NCBI GenBank assembly: GCA_041661865.1
Contig: JBAZTO010000030.1
Coordinates: 1-50,035, forward strand
Source: JBAZTO01 sp041661865
GTDB lineage: Bacteria; Planctomycetota; Phycisphaerae; SM23-33
DNA length: 50,035 nt
Direction of reading: 5' to 3'
In this document: in pieces, positions 29,428-37,627 of the stretch
How positions within the stretch are numbered: position 1 is the first letter of the stretch
Layout of the letters: each line of letters starts with the position of its first letter
The notes under the pieces: model-generated
What the model saw: only the letters and a program-made list of their open reading frames with translations
What the model was told of the DNA's origin: nothing
Databases searched by the model: none
Position numbers and translations under genes: made by a program

Positions 29428-30366
29428 ATGGGTCAGAAAGTATCACCCATAAGTTTTCGAACCGGCGTGACGATCGGCTGGAAGAGCCGTTGGTTTGCCC
29501 CCAAGGCCAACTATGGCGAGTTCCTGATCGAGGACGAGCGCATTCGCCGGTTCATCGACGAGCGCCTCAACCGCCAGCCCCCGTTCGCCGCCATCAGCGA
29601 TATGGAGATCGAGCGGACGCGCGAAGAGCTGAAGGTCATCATCAAGACCGCTCGCCCCGGCCTGGTCATCGGCCCCAAGGGCGCCGAAGTTGAGAAGCTC
29701 AAGAACGCGCTTGAAGACATGACCAACCGGCGCGTGAATATCAATATCGTCGAAATCCGCCAGCCGGACCTGGACGCCAAACTGGTGGCTGAGGGCATCG
29801 CCTCCCAGCTCAAGCGGCGGGCCAGCTTCCGGCGGACGATGAAGCAGCGTGCCGAGACGGCCATGCAGGCCGGCGCCAAGGGCGTGAAGATCATCATCTC
29901 CGGTCGACTTGGCGGGGCGGAAATGAGCCGCAGCGAGCCCCTGATCATGGGCAGCATTCCGCTGCACACGCTGGAGGCCGACGTGGATTACGGCTTTGCC
30001 GCCAGCTATACGACCTACGGAACCATCGGCGTTAAGGTGTGGATCTACAAGGGGCTGTTTGGCGAAGCCCCGACCGAGGAAGAGCAGGCCCAGGCTGCAG
30101 CCATGACCCGAGCTCGCCGACGCCGCGAACGTGGCCCCGGCGGGCCAGGTGGCGGCCCCGGCGGCGGTGGCCGCAGAGGTGGCGGCGATCGTGGCGGCCC
30201 CGGCGCTGGTCCGGGAACCGGTGGGGCGGGAGCCCGTCCCGGTGGATCGCGGCTGGGCGGCCGTCGCCGAGCCCCGGCCGAGGCGCCTGCGGCCCCGGCA
30301 GCAGAGCCGGCCGCTCCGGAAGTTCAGCCCGATGGCGGCAGCGAGGCCGAGAAGTCAGAGAGTTGA
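29428..30366 (+). CDS. rpsC: 30S ribosomal protein S3 with a long Gly/Arg-rich tail
   Basis: S3 lines the mRNA entry channel. The first 212 residues or so are normal, including the type II KH domain with VIGPKGAEVEKL and the C-terminal domain ending YGTIGVKVWIYKGLFGE. Residues 213-312 form an extra low-complexity tail. Its first part is basic and Gly-rich with repeated RGG/RRGGGDRGG-like units; the last part is Ala/Pro/Glu-rich. E. coli S3 has 233 residues, so this one is about 80 longer. Codon use and frame stay consistent, and the Shine-Dalgarno of rplP follows about 60 bp later, so this is not a frameshift artefact. Confidence 0.97.
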   Translation: MGQKVSPISFRTGVTIGWKSRWFAPKANYGEFLIEDERIRRFIDERLNRQPPFAAISDMEIERTREELKVIIKTARPGLVIGPKGAEVEKLKNALEDMTNRRVNINIVEIRQPDLDAKLVAEGIASQLKRRASFRRTMKQRAETAMQAGAKGVKIIISGRLGGAEMSRSEPLIMGSIPLHTLEADVDYGFAASYTTYGTIGVKVWIYKGLFGEAPTEEEQAQAAAMTRARRRRERGPGGPGGGPGGGGRRGGGDRGGPGAGPGTGGAGARPGGSRLGGRRRAPAEAPAAPAAEPAAPEVQPDGGSEAEKSES

Positions 30367-30435
30367 GTCAGGCAGCACGCCCGCGGCAGAGAGTAAGGCC
30401 GCAAGCGAAACAGATAGTCTTCAGCAGGTGCGATC

Positions 30436-30855
30436 ATGGCATTGATGCCAAAACGTGTAAAGCATCGTAAGCAGCAGCGTGGGGTCATGCGTGGCATGGC
30501 CACTCGCGGCAACACCGTGTCGTTCGGGGACTACGGGCTTCAGAGCCTGGACCTGGCGTGGGTGACGGCCAAGCAGTTGGAGGCCGGCCGCGTGGCTGCG
30601 ACGCACTTCCTCCACCGCGAGGGAAGGGTGTACATCCGCGTCTTCCCGGAAAAGCCCGTGACGTCCAAGCCGCTGGAAACCCGAATGGGCACCGGCAAGG
30701 GCGAAGTGGAGAACTGGGTGGCCGTGGTCAAGCCCGGCACGATCCTGTTTGAGATCGGCGGCGTGGACGAGCCGACGGCCAAGGCGGCCCTTCGCCGTGT
30801 GGCCCAGAAAATGCCCGTGCACTGCCGGATGATCGGTCGCCGCCTGAAGGTCTAA
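30436..30855 (+). CDS. rplP: 50S ribosomal protein L16
   Basis: Sits at the central protuberance near the A-site tRNA. It has 139 residues, beginning MALMPKRVKHRKQQRG; conserved ETRMGTGKGEVENWVAVVKPG. The arginine hydroxylated in E. coli lies in the R-rich region MPVHCRMIGRR or just before it. Confidence 0.97.
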   Translation: MALMPKRVKHRKQQRGVMRGMATRGNTVSFGDYGLQSLDLAWVTAKQLEAGRVAATHFLHREGRVYIRVFPEKPVTSKPLETRMGTGKGEVENWVAVVKPGTILFEIGGVDEPTAKAALRRVAQKMPVHCRMIGRRLKV

Positions 30856-30885
30856 CAAAGGGCTCAGCAAGCAAACGAGCGAGCA

Positions 30886-31083
30886 ATGAAGATTAAAGAG
30901 ATACGCGAGTTGACTGAAGAAGAGCTGCACAACGAGCTGGATCGGCTCCGGCGGCAGGCGTTTGACCTGCGAAGCCAGTCGGTTACCGAAAAGCTGGCCG
31001 ATCCGACGATGCTGACCAAGGTTCGGCGTGACGTCGCCCGGATTCTGACGGAACTGCGGCAGCGCGAGATGAAGTCGGCGTAG
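30886..31083 (+). CDS. rpmC: 50S ribosomal protein L29
   Basis: A two-helix protein at the tunnel exit next to L23. It has 65 residues, MKIKEIRELTEEELHNELD, with the family ending VRRDVARILTELRQRE. Confidence 0.95.
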   Translation: MKIKEIRELTEEELHNELDRLRRQAFDLRSQSVTEKLADPTMLTKVRRDVARILTELRQREMKSA

Positions 31084-31117
31084 TAACGGGTCAGCCAACG
31101 AGCATAACGAGGCATCG

Positions 31118-31411
31118 ATGACAGAAGCAGGCGAAAAAAGCGAGAACGCGAAACCCACCGGGAAAACCGGCGTGGTGGAATCCGTCAGCGGCAAGATGAC
31201 AGTCCGGGTGACCCTGGAGACGCTGGCCAAGCACCCGCAGTACGGCAAGTACCTGAGGCATCGTACGAGGTTGGCCGTGCACGACCCCAAGAACGAGGCT
31301 CAAAAGGGCGACCTGGTTGAGATCGTGCCCTGTCGCAGACTGAGCAAGAACAAGAGCTGGCGGCTGCTGCGGGTGGTTCGCAAGAGTACCGCCCCGGAAG
31401 CGGCTGAATAA
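31118..31411 (+). CDS. rpsQ: 30S ribosomal protein S17
   Basis: A primary 16S rRNA-binding OB-fold protein of 97 residues. A 15-residue polar N-terminal extension precedes the usual start of the fold at GVVESVSGKMTVRV. Conserved DLVEIVPCRRLSKNKSWRLL follows. Confidence 0.96.
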   Translation: MTEAGEKSENAKPTGKTGVVESVSGKMTVRVTLETLAKHPQYGKYLRHRTRLAVHDPKNEAQKGDLVEIVPCRRLSKNKSWRLLRVVRKSTAPEAAE

Positions 31412-31426
31412 CTAGAGGTTAGTGAC

Positions 31427-31813
31427 GTGATCCAGGCAGAGCAACGCTTAGACGTAGCCGACAACACCGGTGCCCAGATTGTTGGGACCATCCGCGTGTT
31501 GGGCGGCTCGACGAGACGGCAGGGTTTCACCCGCCGCGTGGCTTCGCTGGGCGATGTGATCATCGCCTCGGTGAAGAAGGCGCTTCCGGGCGGAGAAGTC
31601 AAGCCCGGCGATGTTGTCCGCTGCGTGATCGTGCGGACCGCTTCGCCGGTCCGGCGCTCCGACGGAAGCTATGTTCGCTTCGACCGCAGCGCGGTGGTCA
31701 TCATCGACGAAGAGGGCAACCCCAAGGGGACGCGCATCTTCGGAGCGGTGGCCCGCGAGTTGCGAGAGAAGAACTTCATGAAGATCGTGTCGCTGGCCTC
31801 CGAGGTGGTTTGA
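31427..31813 (+). CDS. rplN: 50S ribosomal protein L14
   Basis: An intersubunit-bridge protein of 128 residues with a GTG start (MIQAEQRLDVADNTGA), the family's normal N-terminus. Conserved segments are GDVVRCVIVRT, RFDRSAVVIIDEEGNPKGTRIFGAVARELRE. AGAGG lies upstream. Confidence 0.97.
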   Translation: MIQAEQRLDVADNTGAQIVGTIRVLGGSTRRQGFTRRVASLGDVIIASVKKALPGGEVKPGDVVRCVIVRTASPVRRSDGSYVRFDRSAVVIIDEEGNPKGTRIFGAVARELREKNFMKIVSLASEVV

Positions 31814-31815
31814 GC

Positions 31816-32151
31816 ATGGCAAGGAACGTAAGAAAAGGCGATATGGTCAAGGTCATCGCGGGCGATGACAAGGGCAAGGTCGGCGAGGTCTTGCGGGTCG
31901 ATGCGTCGGCCGGCAAGGTGCTGGTGCAGGGCATCAACCGTGTCTTCCGGCATCTCAAGCCCTCTCGGCAGCATCCGCAGGGCGGACGCATTCAGAAGGA
32001 GATGCCCATCAACATCTCCAACATCCTCCCGGTGGATCCTAAGACCAATCAGCCCACGCGAGTGGCCTTCCGCACCGCCGCCAACGGCGGGAAGGAACGT
32101 CTGGCCAAGAAGTCCGGCCAGGTGCTGGGAACGGTTAGGAAAGTAAAGTAG
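31816..32151 (+). CDS. rplX: 50S ribosomal protein L24
   Basis: An assembly-initiator protein with a KOW domain. The ATG at 31816 (MARNVRKGDMVKVIAGDDKG) follows the rplN stop almost directly, with GAGGTGG upstream inside rplN. It has 111 residues. The TTG at 31810 in the same frame is a less likely start. Confidence 0.96.
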   Translation: MARNVRKGDMVKVIAGDDKGKVGEVLRVDASAGKVLVQGINRVFRHLKPSRQHPQGGRIQKEMPINISNILPVDPKTNQPTRVAFRTAANGGKERLAKKSGQVLGTVRKVK

Positions 32152-32161
32152 GTCAATTTCC

Positions 32162-32707
32162 ATGGGCGCAAGGCTATTTGAAAAATACAAGACGGAAGTG
32201 CTGCCGGCCCTGGCCAAGCAGTTCGGCCATGACAACGTCAACGCGGTCGCCAAGCTTCAAAAAGTGGTGATCTCGATGGGCATGGGCGGGGCGCACCAGG
32301 ACCAGGCCAAGCTGGAAGTGGCCGAGAAGCAGCTGGGCCTCATCGCCGGGCAGAAGCCGGTGGTGACGCTGGCCAAGCAGGCCATCAGCAACTTCAAGCT
32401 CCGCAAGGGCATGAAGGTGGGTCTGAAGGTGACCCTGCGTGGCGCTCGGATGTACGAGTTCCTCGACCGGCTGATTTCGCTGGCGATTCCTCGCGTCAAG
32501 GACTTCCGGGGCCTGAGCCCTTCAGGTTTTGACGGTCGCGGCAGCTACAACATGGGCCTGGTCGAACAGTCGGTGTTCCCGGAAATCGACACCACGACGC
32601 TGACCTTCACGCAGGGCATGAACATTGCCATGCAGACCACGGCCAAAACGGACGAAGAGGCGCGGGCACTGTTGAGCATGCTGGGCATGCCTTTCAGGCG
32701 AGATTAA
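32162..32707 (+). CDS. rplE: 50S ribosomal protein L5
   Basis: Binds 5S rRNA in the central protuberance. It has 181 residues. Conserved segments are KLQKVVISMGMG, GQKPVVTLAKQAISNFKLR and GLSPSGFDGRGSYNMGLVEQ. It ends 2 nt before rpsN. Confidence 0.97.
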   Translation: MGARLFEKYKTEVLPALAKQFGHDNVNAVAKLQKVVISMGMGGAHQDQAKLEVAEKQLGLIAGQKPVVTLAKQAISNFKLRKGMKVGLKVTLRGARMYEFLDRLISLAIPRVKDFRGLSPSGFDGRGSYNMGLVEQSVFPEIDTTTLTFTQGMNIAMQTTAKTDEEARALLSMLGMPFRRD

Positions 32708-32709
32708 AC

Positions 32710-32895
32710 ATGGCAACCAAGGCTCAGGTAATTAAGTCGAATAAGACGCCGAAATTCTCCACCCGCAAGGTCCGCCGCTGCCAGTTGTGCGGCCGGCCCC
32801 GGGCGGTCTATCAGAAGTTCAAAGTCTGCCGCATCTGTCTGCGGAACCTGGCGGCCGAGGGAAAGATCCCCGGACTCAAAAAGGCCAGCTGGTAA
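32710..32895 (+). CDS. rpsN: 30S ribosomal protein S14, zinc-binding short type
   Basis: A 61-residue head protein. The C-x2-C...C-x2-C zinc ribbon is complete (CQLCGRP and CRICLRNLA), so this is the C+ form typical of bacteria with a single zinc-type S14. Confidence 0.96.
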   Translation: MATKAQVIKSNKTPKFSTRKVRRCQLCGRPRAVYQKFKVCRICLRNLAAEGKIPGLKKASW

Positions 32896-32912
32896 GAAGG
32901 AAACAAGGAACG

Positions 32913-33311
32913 ATGAGTCTGTCAGACCCCATAGCCGACATGCTGACGCGAATCCGGAATTCCCTTCGGGCCCGGCACGAGATCGTCAACGTCCCGGCCT
33001 CCGGCATCTGCGAAGGTATCTGCCGCGTGCTGAAGGAAGAGGGCTACATCGCGGACGTCAAGCGTGTCGAGGACGACAAGCAGGGCCTCCTGCGGGTGTA
33101 CCTGAAGTACGGCCCGCTCGGCCAGGACATTGTGACCGAGATCAAGCGTGTCTCCAAGCCGGGCCGGCGGGTGTATATGTCGGTGGGCGAGTTGCCCCGG
33201 CCGCTGAATGGTTTGGGAATTTCGATCGTCTCGACGCCCAAGGGCGTGCTGAGCGATCGCCAGTGCCGCCAGTCCAACGTGGGTGGCGAAGTCCTTTGCA
33301 CCGTTTGCTAA
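32913..33311 (+). CDS. rpsH: 30S ribosomal protein S8
   Basis: Binds the central domain of 16S rRNA and represses the spc operon in E. coli. The start at ATG 32913 (MSLSDPIADMLTRIRN) gives 132 residues; the open frame extends back into rpsN and is rejected there. The conserved C-terminal STPKGVLSDRQCRQSNVGGEVLC is visible (quoted in part). Confidence 0.96.
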   Translation: MSLSDPIADMLTRIRNSLRARHEIVNVPASGICEGICRVLKEEGYIADVKRVEDDKQGLLRVYLKYGPLGQDIVTEIKRVSKPGRRVYMSVGELPRPLNGLGISIVSTPKGVLSDRQCRQSNVGGEVLCTVC

Positions 33312-33325
33312 ATGAGAACTGATAT

Positions 33326-33901
33326 ATGTCGCGCATAGGAAAACAGCCAGTTGCCATACCCGACGGAGTGAAGGTGGCCCTCACCGGCCGCGTCATCAAC
33401 GTCGAAGGGCCCAAGGGCAAGCTCAGTTGGGAACACCGCTCGGAAATCACCGTCGCGGTGGAAGGCAAGCAGGTGCTCGTCACCCGCGTCGGTGACGACC
33501 GCCTCAGCCGGAGCCTGCATGGCCTGACCCGCAGCCTGATCGCCAACATGGTCGAAGGTTGCGCCAAGGGCTACTCCAAGAGCCTGGAACTCTACGGCGT
33601 GGGTTATGGCGTGTCGATCCAGGGCAAAAAATTCTCGGTGAACTGCGGGTTCAGCCATCCGGCGGTCTTCGAGGTTCCCGACGGGCTGATCGTGGAGGTG
33701 CAGACTCCCCAGGCCCGCGGCGACAACGAGCCGGCCCGGTTCACGGTCCGCGGTCCCGACAAGCAGGCGGTGGGCGAGTTTGCCTCGCGAGTTCACCGCA
33801 CGCGTCCGCCCGAGCCGTACAAGGGCAAGGGCGTTCGGTATGTCGGCGAACACGTTCGCCGGAAGGTCGGCAAGGCCTTTGCGGGCACCGGCAGTGCGTA
33901 A
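33326..33901 (+). CDS. rplF: 50S ribosomal protein L6
   Basis: Lies near the sarcin-ricin loop and stalk base. It has 191 residues, beginning MSRIGKQPVAIPDGVKV, with the C-terminal RTRPPEPYKGKGVRYVGEHV. That is slightly longer than the usual 177-180 because of a short Gly/Ala end. Confidence 0.97.
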   Translation: MSRIGKQPVAIPDGVKVALTGRVINVEGPKGKLSWEHRSEITVAVEGKQVLVTRVGDDRLSRSLHGLTRSLIANMVEGCAKGYSKSLELYGVGYGVSIQGKKFSVNCGFSHPAVFEVPDGLIVEVQTPQARGDNEPARFTVRGPDKQAVGEFASRVHRTRPPEPYKGKGVRYVGEHVRRKVGKAFAGTGSA

Positions 33902-33960
33902 GGATTTGGCGGCCTAGTGCATGATCCTCCCCGAGAGGAAGGATTGGTTGGATAAGAGAA

Positions 33961-34335
33961 ATGAAGCCGATAGCAAAAAAACTATTCAAGCGTGAGCGGC
34001 GCAAGAAGCGAGTGCGCAAGACAGTGAACGGGACGCCTCTGCGGCCCCGGTTGGCGGTCTTCCGCAGTCACAAGAACATCTACGCCCAGATCATCGACGA
34101 CGTCAGCAAGCGGACGCTGGTGGCCGCCTCCTCGATGGAGAAGCCGGTTCGTCAGACCCTGGGCTCGGCCAACAGCGGCAACAAGGCCGCCGCGGTGGTG
34201 GTCGGGGCTGCCCTGGCCGCCAAGGCAGCCGAGGCCGGGATCAAGAAGGTCGTTTTCGACCGCAACGGCTACCCGTTCCACGGTCGCGTCCGTGAACTGG
34301 CCGAGGCGGCCCGCAAGGGTGGCCTGGAATTCTAG
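33961..34335 (+). CDS. rplR: 50S ribosomal protein L18
   Basis: A 5S rRNA-binding protein of 124 residues with a basic N-terminus. Conserved RPRLAVFRSHKNIYAQIIDD is followed by the C-terminal FDRNGYPFHGRVRELAEAAR. The 59-bp gap before it shows no distinct signal. Confidence 0.96.
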   Translation: MKPIAKKLFKRERRKKRVRKTVNGTPLRPRLAVFRSHKNIYAQIIDDVSKRTLVAASSMEKPVRQTLGSANSGNKAAAVVVGAALAAKAAEAGIKKVVFDRNGYPFHGRVRELAEAARKGGLEF

Positions 34336-34386
34336 GAACGCAGGCTTGGGCCGGGTGCGGCCCGAGCAACACAGGAGCACTTAACA

Positions 34387-34893
34387 GTGGCTTTACAGCA
34401 AGAAGATAGATTCGCCGACGAGGGCCCCGGCGGCCTGGAAGAGAACGTGGTGCAGGTGTATCGGTGCGCCAAGGTCGTCAAGGGCGGCCGGCGGTTCAGC
34501 TTCGCGGCCCTGGTGGTCGTGGGCAACCGTCACGGCAGCGTGGGCCTGGGCTACGGCAAGGCCAACGAAGTGCCCCAGGCTGTTGACAAGGGCATCGCCG
34601 ACGCCAAGAAGAGCGTGGTCAGCGTCACGCTCAAGGGCACGACGATCCCGCACGTGGTCATCGGCCGCTGCGGCGCCAGCAAGGTCAAGCTGGTCCCGGC
34701 CTCCGAGGGTACGGGCGTCATCGCCGGCAAGAAGCTTCGGCCCCTGCTGGAGCTGGCGGGCATTCACAACGTTTTGACCAAGGCCTACGGCTCGACATCC
34801 CCCAAGAACCTCCTGAAGGCGGGCCTGGACGCGCTTCGGCAGTTGCGAACGGCTGAGACCATCAGCCAGCTTCGAGGAGTGACGATCGAATGA
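34387..34893 (+). CDS. rpsE: 30S ribosomal protein S5
   Basis: An accuracy-related protein at the mRNA entry channel. The GTG start has AGGAG 9 nt upstream. It has 168 residues, with RFSFAALVVVGNRHGSVGLG and GKANEVPQAVDKG. Its stop overlaps the ATG of rplO by 4 nt; rpmD, normally between them, is absent. Confidence 0.97.
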   Translation: MALQQEDRFADEGPGGLEENVVQVYRCAKVVKGGRRFSFAALVVVGNRHGSVGLGYGKANEVPQAVDKGIADAKKSVVSVTLKGTTIPHVVIGRCGASKVKLVPASEGTGVIAGKKLRPLLELAGIHNVLTKAYGSTSPKNLLKAGLDALRQLRTAETISQLRGVTIE

Positions 34894-35339
34894 AGCTCGA
34901 CGAAATACTACATAAAGCCGGCAAGTACAAGGCCACCAAGCGGCTCGGTCGCGGCAAGGGCAGCGGCCAGGGCAAAACCTCAGGCCGCGGTCACAAGGGC
35001 ATGGGCGCCCGCGCCGGATCGGGTTACCGCTACGGCTACGAAGGCGGTCAAAACCCGGTGCTGGCCCGCATCCCCAAGAGGGGCTTCACCAACGCCGGCT
35101 TCCGCAAGGTCTACCAGGTGATCAACCTGAGCGACCTGGAGAAGTTCGCCGACGGCAGCCGCCTCGACGCGGCGGCGCTGGCCAAGGCCCGCGTGATCTC
35201 CGACGCCGGCGTGCCGCTGAAGGTTTTGGGCAACGGTTCTTTGAGCAAGAAGTTGACGGTGGTGGCCAATCGGTTCTCTTCCTCGGCGGAAGAGAAGATC
35301 GTCAAGGCCGGTGGAGCAGTGGAAAAAGTGCAGGACTAG
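34890..35339 (+). CDS. rplO: 50S ribosomal protein L15
   Basis: A late-assembly protein of 149 residues. The N-terminal extension is rich in Gly, Lys and Arg (RLGRGKGSGQGKTSGRGHKG), followed by the globular domain with GGQNPVLARIPKRGF. Start overlaps the rpsE stop (ATGA), indicating translational coupling. Confidence 0.97.
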   Translation: MKLDEILHKAGKYKATKRLGRGKGSGQGKTSGRGHKGMGARAGSGYRYGYEGGQNPVLARIPKRGFTNAGFRKVYQVINLSDLEKFADGSRLDAAALAKARVISDAGVPLKVLGNGSLSKKLTVVANRFSSSAEEKIVKAGGAVEKVQD

Positions 35340-35367
35340 TTGCCCGGCAGGGCAAAGGGTTCCTTGA

Positions 35368-36954
35368 ATGATTTTCCGAGTCTTCAGATTGGTGGTCGGC
35401 CTGGCCTTGGGCGTTTTTGCGGCGTGGCTGATTTACAGCGGCGTCCAGAGCGTCCTGGCAGTCCTGTCCAGTGGCAAGGCCGGTGGCGCTGCCTTCGTCG
35501 GCCCGGTGGCCAACATTGTCTTTGGCCTGCTGATCATCGGCGCCTACTACTACTCCCTCATTGCCGACTCGCCGATCAAGCAGTCGCTGGTGAACATCTT
35601 CTCTATCCCTGAGTTGCTGCGGAAACTGGGTTTCACGCTGCTGCTTCTGTGCATTTACCGCATCGGCTTCCATGTGACCATCCCCGGCGTTGACCAGGTC
35701 AAGCTGACGTCCTGGATCGAGCAGCAGGAGGGCGGCGCGTTCGGCCAGGCCATGGAATACTACTCCATGCTTACCGGCGGCAACGTGCACTGGACGCTGT
35801 TCGGCATGGGCATCATGCCCTACATCTCGGCCTCGATTATCTTCCAGTTGCTGGCGACGGTCGTGCCGGCCTTGCAGAAACTTCAGAAGGAAGGCCCCGC
35901 CGGCTACAAGCGAATCCAGGAATACACCCGCTACGCGACCGTGGGCCTGTGCATCGTGCAGGCCATCGTGTGGATGCGGCTGGTCGTGGGCAGCGGGCAT
36001 GACGACACCAAGCTTTACGACGTGTACCTGGCCTCCGGGACGCAGTTCATCTTCTTCATCGGCGTGATCGGCATGACGGCCGGCACCGTCTTCATGATGT
36101 GGCTGGGCGAGCAGATCGACGAGTACGGCATCGGAAACGGCATCAGCTTGCTGATCATGGCCGGCATCGTCGCCCGCCTGCCGGTGGCCATTTCGATGCT
36201 GGCCCAGAACGTAAGCCTCTCGCTGACGGGCGGGACCGGCGGTTCTTCCATCGGTCCCCTCAAGATCGTCTTCCTGGTCGCGGCCTTCGTCTTCGTGGTG
36301 GCCGGGGCGATCCTGATTACCCAGGGCCAGCGGCGAATCCCGATCCAGCAGGCCAAGCAGACGCGAGGCCGGCGGGTCTACGGCGGACAGCGGCAGTACC
36401 TGCCCCTGCGGGTCAACCACGGCGGCGTGATGCCCATCATCTTCGCGTCGTCGCTGATGCTGTTCCCCAACACCGTGTTCGCCTGGCTGGACAGCGCCTT
36501 CCACAACGACCTGACCCGGACGCTGCACTCAGCCTTCCAGATGGGCAGCTATGTCTACCAGGTCAGCTACATCGGCCTGATCTTCTTCTTCGCGTACTTC
36601 TGGACGACCGTCCAGTTCCGCCCCAAGGAGATGAGCGAGCAGTTGCAGGACTACGGCAGCTTCATCCCGGGCCTGCGTCCGGGCCGGCGGACGGCAGAGT
36701 ATCTCGAACGCGTGATGGAACGGATCACCTACTGCGGCGCCGCCTTCCTGGCGACCATCGCGGTGATTCCCGAAGTGATATACCTTTGGCTGGGGATTCC
36801 CTACACCATCTCAGCCTTCCTGGGCGGTACGGGCCTGCTGATCACCGTTTCGGTGACGCTGGACCTGGTGCAGCGCATCGAGGCCAACCTGGTGATGCGT
36901 AACTACGGCGGTTTCCTTGGCGGCAGTACCCGGATCAAGGGGGCCTACGGTTGA
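35368..36954 (+). CDS. secY: Protein translocase subunit SecY with a two-helix N-terminal extension
   Basis: The channel-forming subunit of the Sec translocon in the inner membrane. Ordinary SecY begins close to the segment seen here at about 74-90 (LVNIFSIPELLRKLGF), followed by ten membrane helices and motifs such as GIMPYISASIIFQLL and GGVMPIIFASSLM. This protein has about 70 more residues in front, with two clear membrane segments (about 5-30 and 46-66). AAAGGG lies 8 nt before the ATG at 35368. No ATG, and no well-preceded GTG, occurs nearer the conserved core, so the extension is probably translated. The total of 528 residues compares with about 430-460 in most bacteria. Confidence 0.95.
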   Translation: MIFRVFRLVVGLALGVFAAWLIYSGVQSVLAVLSSGKAGGAAFVGPVANIVFGLLIIGAYYYSLIADSPIKQSLVNIFSIPELLRKLGFTLLLLCIYRIGFHVTIPGVDQVKLTSWIEQQEGGAFGQAMEYYSMLTGGNVHWTLFGMGIMPYISASIIFQLLATVVPALQKLQKEGPAGYKRIQEYTRYATVGLCIVQAIVWMRLVVGSGHDDTKLYDVYLASGTQFIFFIGVIGMTAGTVFMMWLGEQIDEYGIGNGISLLIMAGIVARLPVAISMLAQNVSLSLTGGTGGSSIGPLKIVFLVAAFVFVVAGAILITQGQRRIPIQQAKQTRGRRVYGGQRQYLPLRVNHGGVMPIIFASSLMLFPNTVFAWLDSAFHNDLTRTLHSAFQMGSYVYQVSYIGLIFFFAYFWTTVQFRPKEMSEQLQDYGSFIPGLRPGRRTAEYLERVMERITYCGAAFLATIAVIPEVIYLWLGIPYTISAFLGGTGLLITVSVTLDLVQRIEANLVMRNYGGFLGGSTRIKGAYG

Positions 36955-37616
36955 GAATCGTTTTGATGGGACCGCCAGGCGCCGGCAAGGGCACCCAGGC
37001 GAAGAAGTTAGTCGATACGTTTGGCATGTTGCACCTGTCCAGCGGCGACATTCTGCGGGCCGAGAAGGCCAGCGGGTCGGCACTGGGAGCGCAGCTTGCC
37101 GGGTACATGAATGCCGGGAAGCTTGTTCCCGACGAGACCGTCGTGGACGTGATGGCCAAAGCTCTGACGGGCGGCGGCGAGAAGGCCGGCCTGCTGCTGG
37201 ACGGCTTTCCGCGGACGGTTCCGCAGGCCAAGGCCCTGGATGAGCAGTTGACCAAGGCAGGCAAGCCGTTGGACGCCGTGGTGGTGATGACGGCCGACCC
37301 GAAGGTGATCGTGACGCGCATAACGGGCCGGCAGAGCTGCCCCAAGTGCGGCAAGGTCTACCACGTTACGAACATGCCGCCTCGCAAGGCGGGCGTTTGC
37401 GACGCGTGTGCCGCCGCCTTGACGCAGCGGGATGACGACAACGAAACAGTTGTGAAGCAGCGGTTGGACGCATATAACCGCCAGACCGAGCCGGTCATTG
37501 CGTACTATCGCAGCCGGGGCGGGCTGAATATGATCGAAGTTGACGGCGGAAAAGAAGCTGACGCCGTCTTTGTCAAGTTGGCTGAAGCGCTGCGGGCCCT
37601 TGGGGCCGGCAGGTAG
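36951..37616 (+). CDS. adk: Adenylate kinase (zinc-lid type)
   Basis: Interconverts ATP + AMP and 2 ADP. The TTG start overlaps the secY stop (TTGA), which suggests coupled translation. It has 221 residues, with P-loop GPPGAGKGT (7-15), the AMP-binding LSSGDILRAE and DGFPRT. The long-type LID has four cysteines (C130, C133, C150, C153), so zinc binding is expected. secY-adk-map is the classical order. Confidence 0.97.
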   Translation: MRIVLMGPPGAGKGTQAKKLVDTFGMLHLSSGDILRAEKASGSALGAQLAGYMNAGKLVPDETVVDVMAKALTGGGEKAGLLLDGFPRTVPQAKALDEQLTKAGKPLDAVVVMTADPKVIVTRITGRQSCPKCGKVYHVTNMPPRKAGVCDACAAALTQRDDDNETVVKQRLDAYNRQTEPVIAYYRSRGGLNMIEVDGGKEADAVFVKLAEALRALGAGR

Positions 37617-37627
37617 AGGAAGCAATC

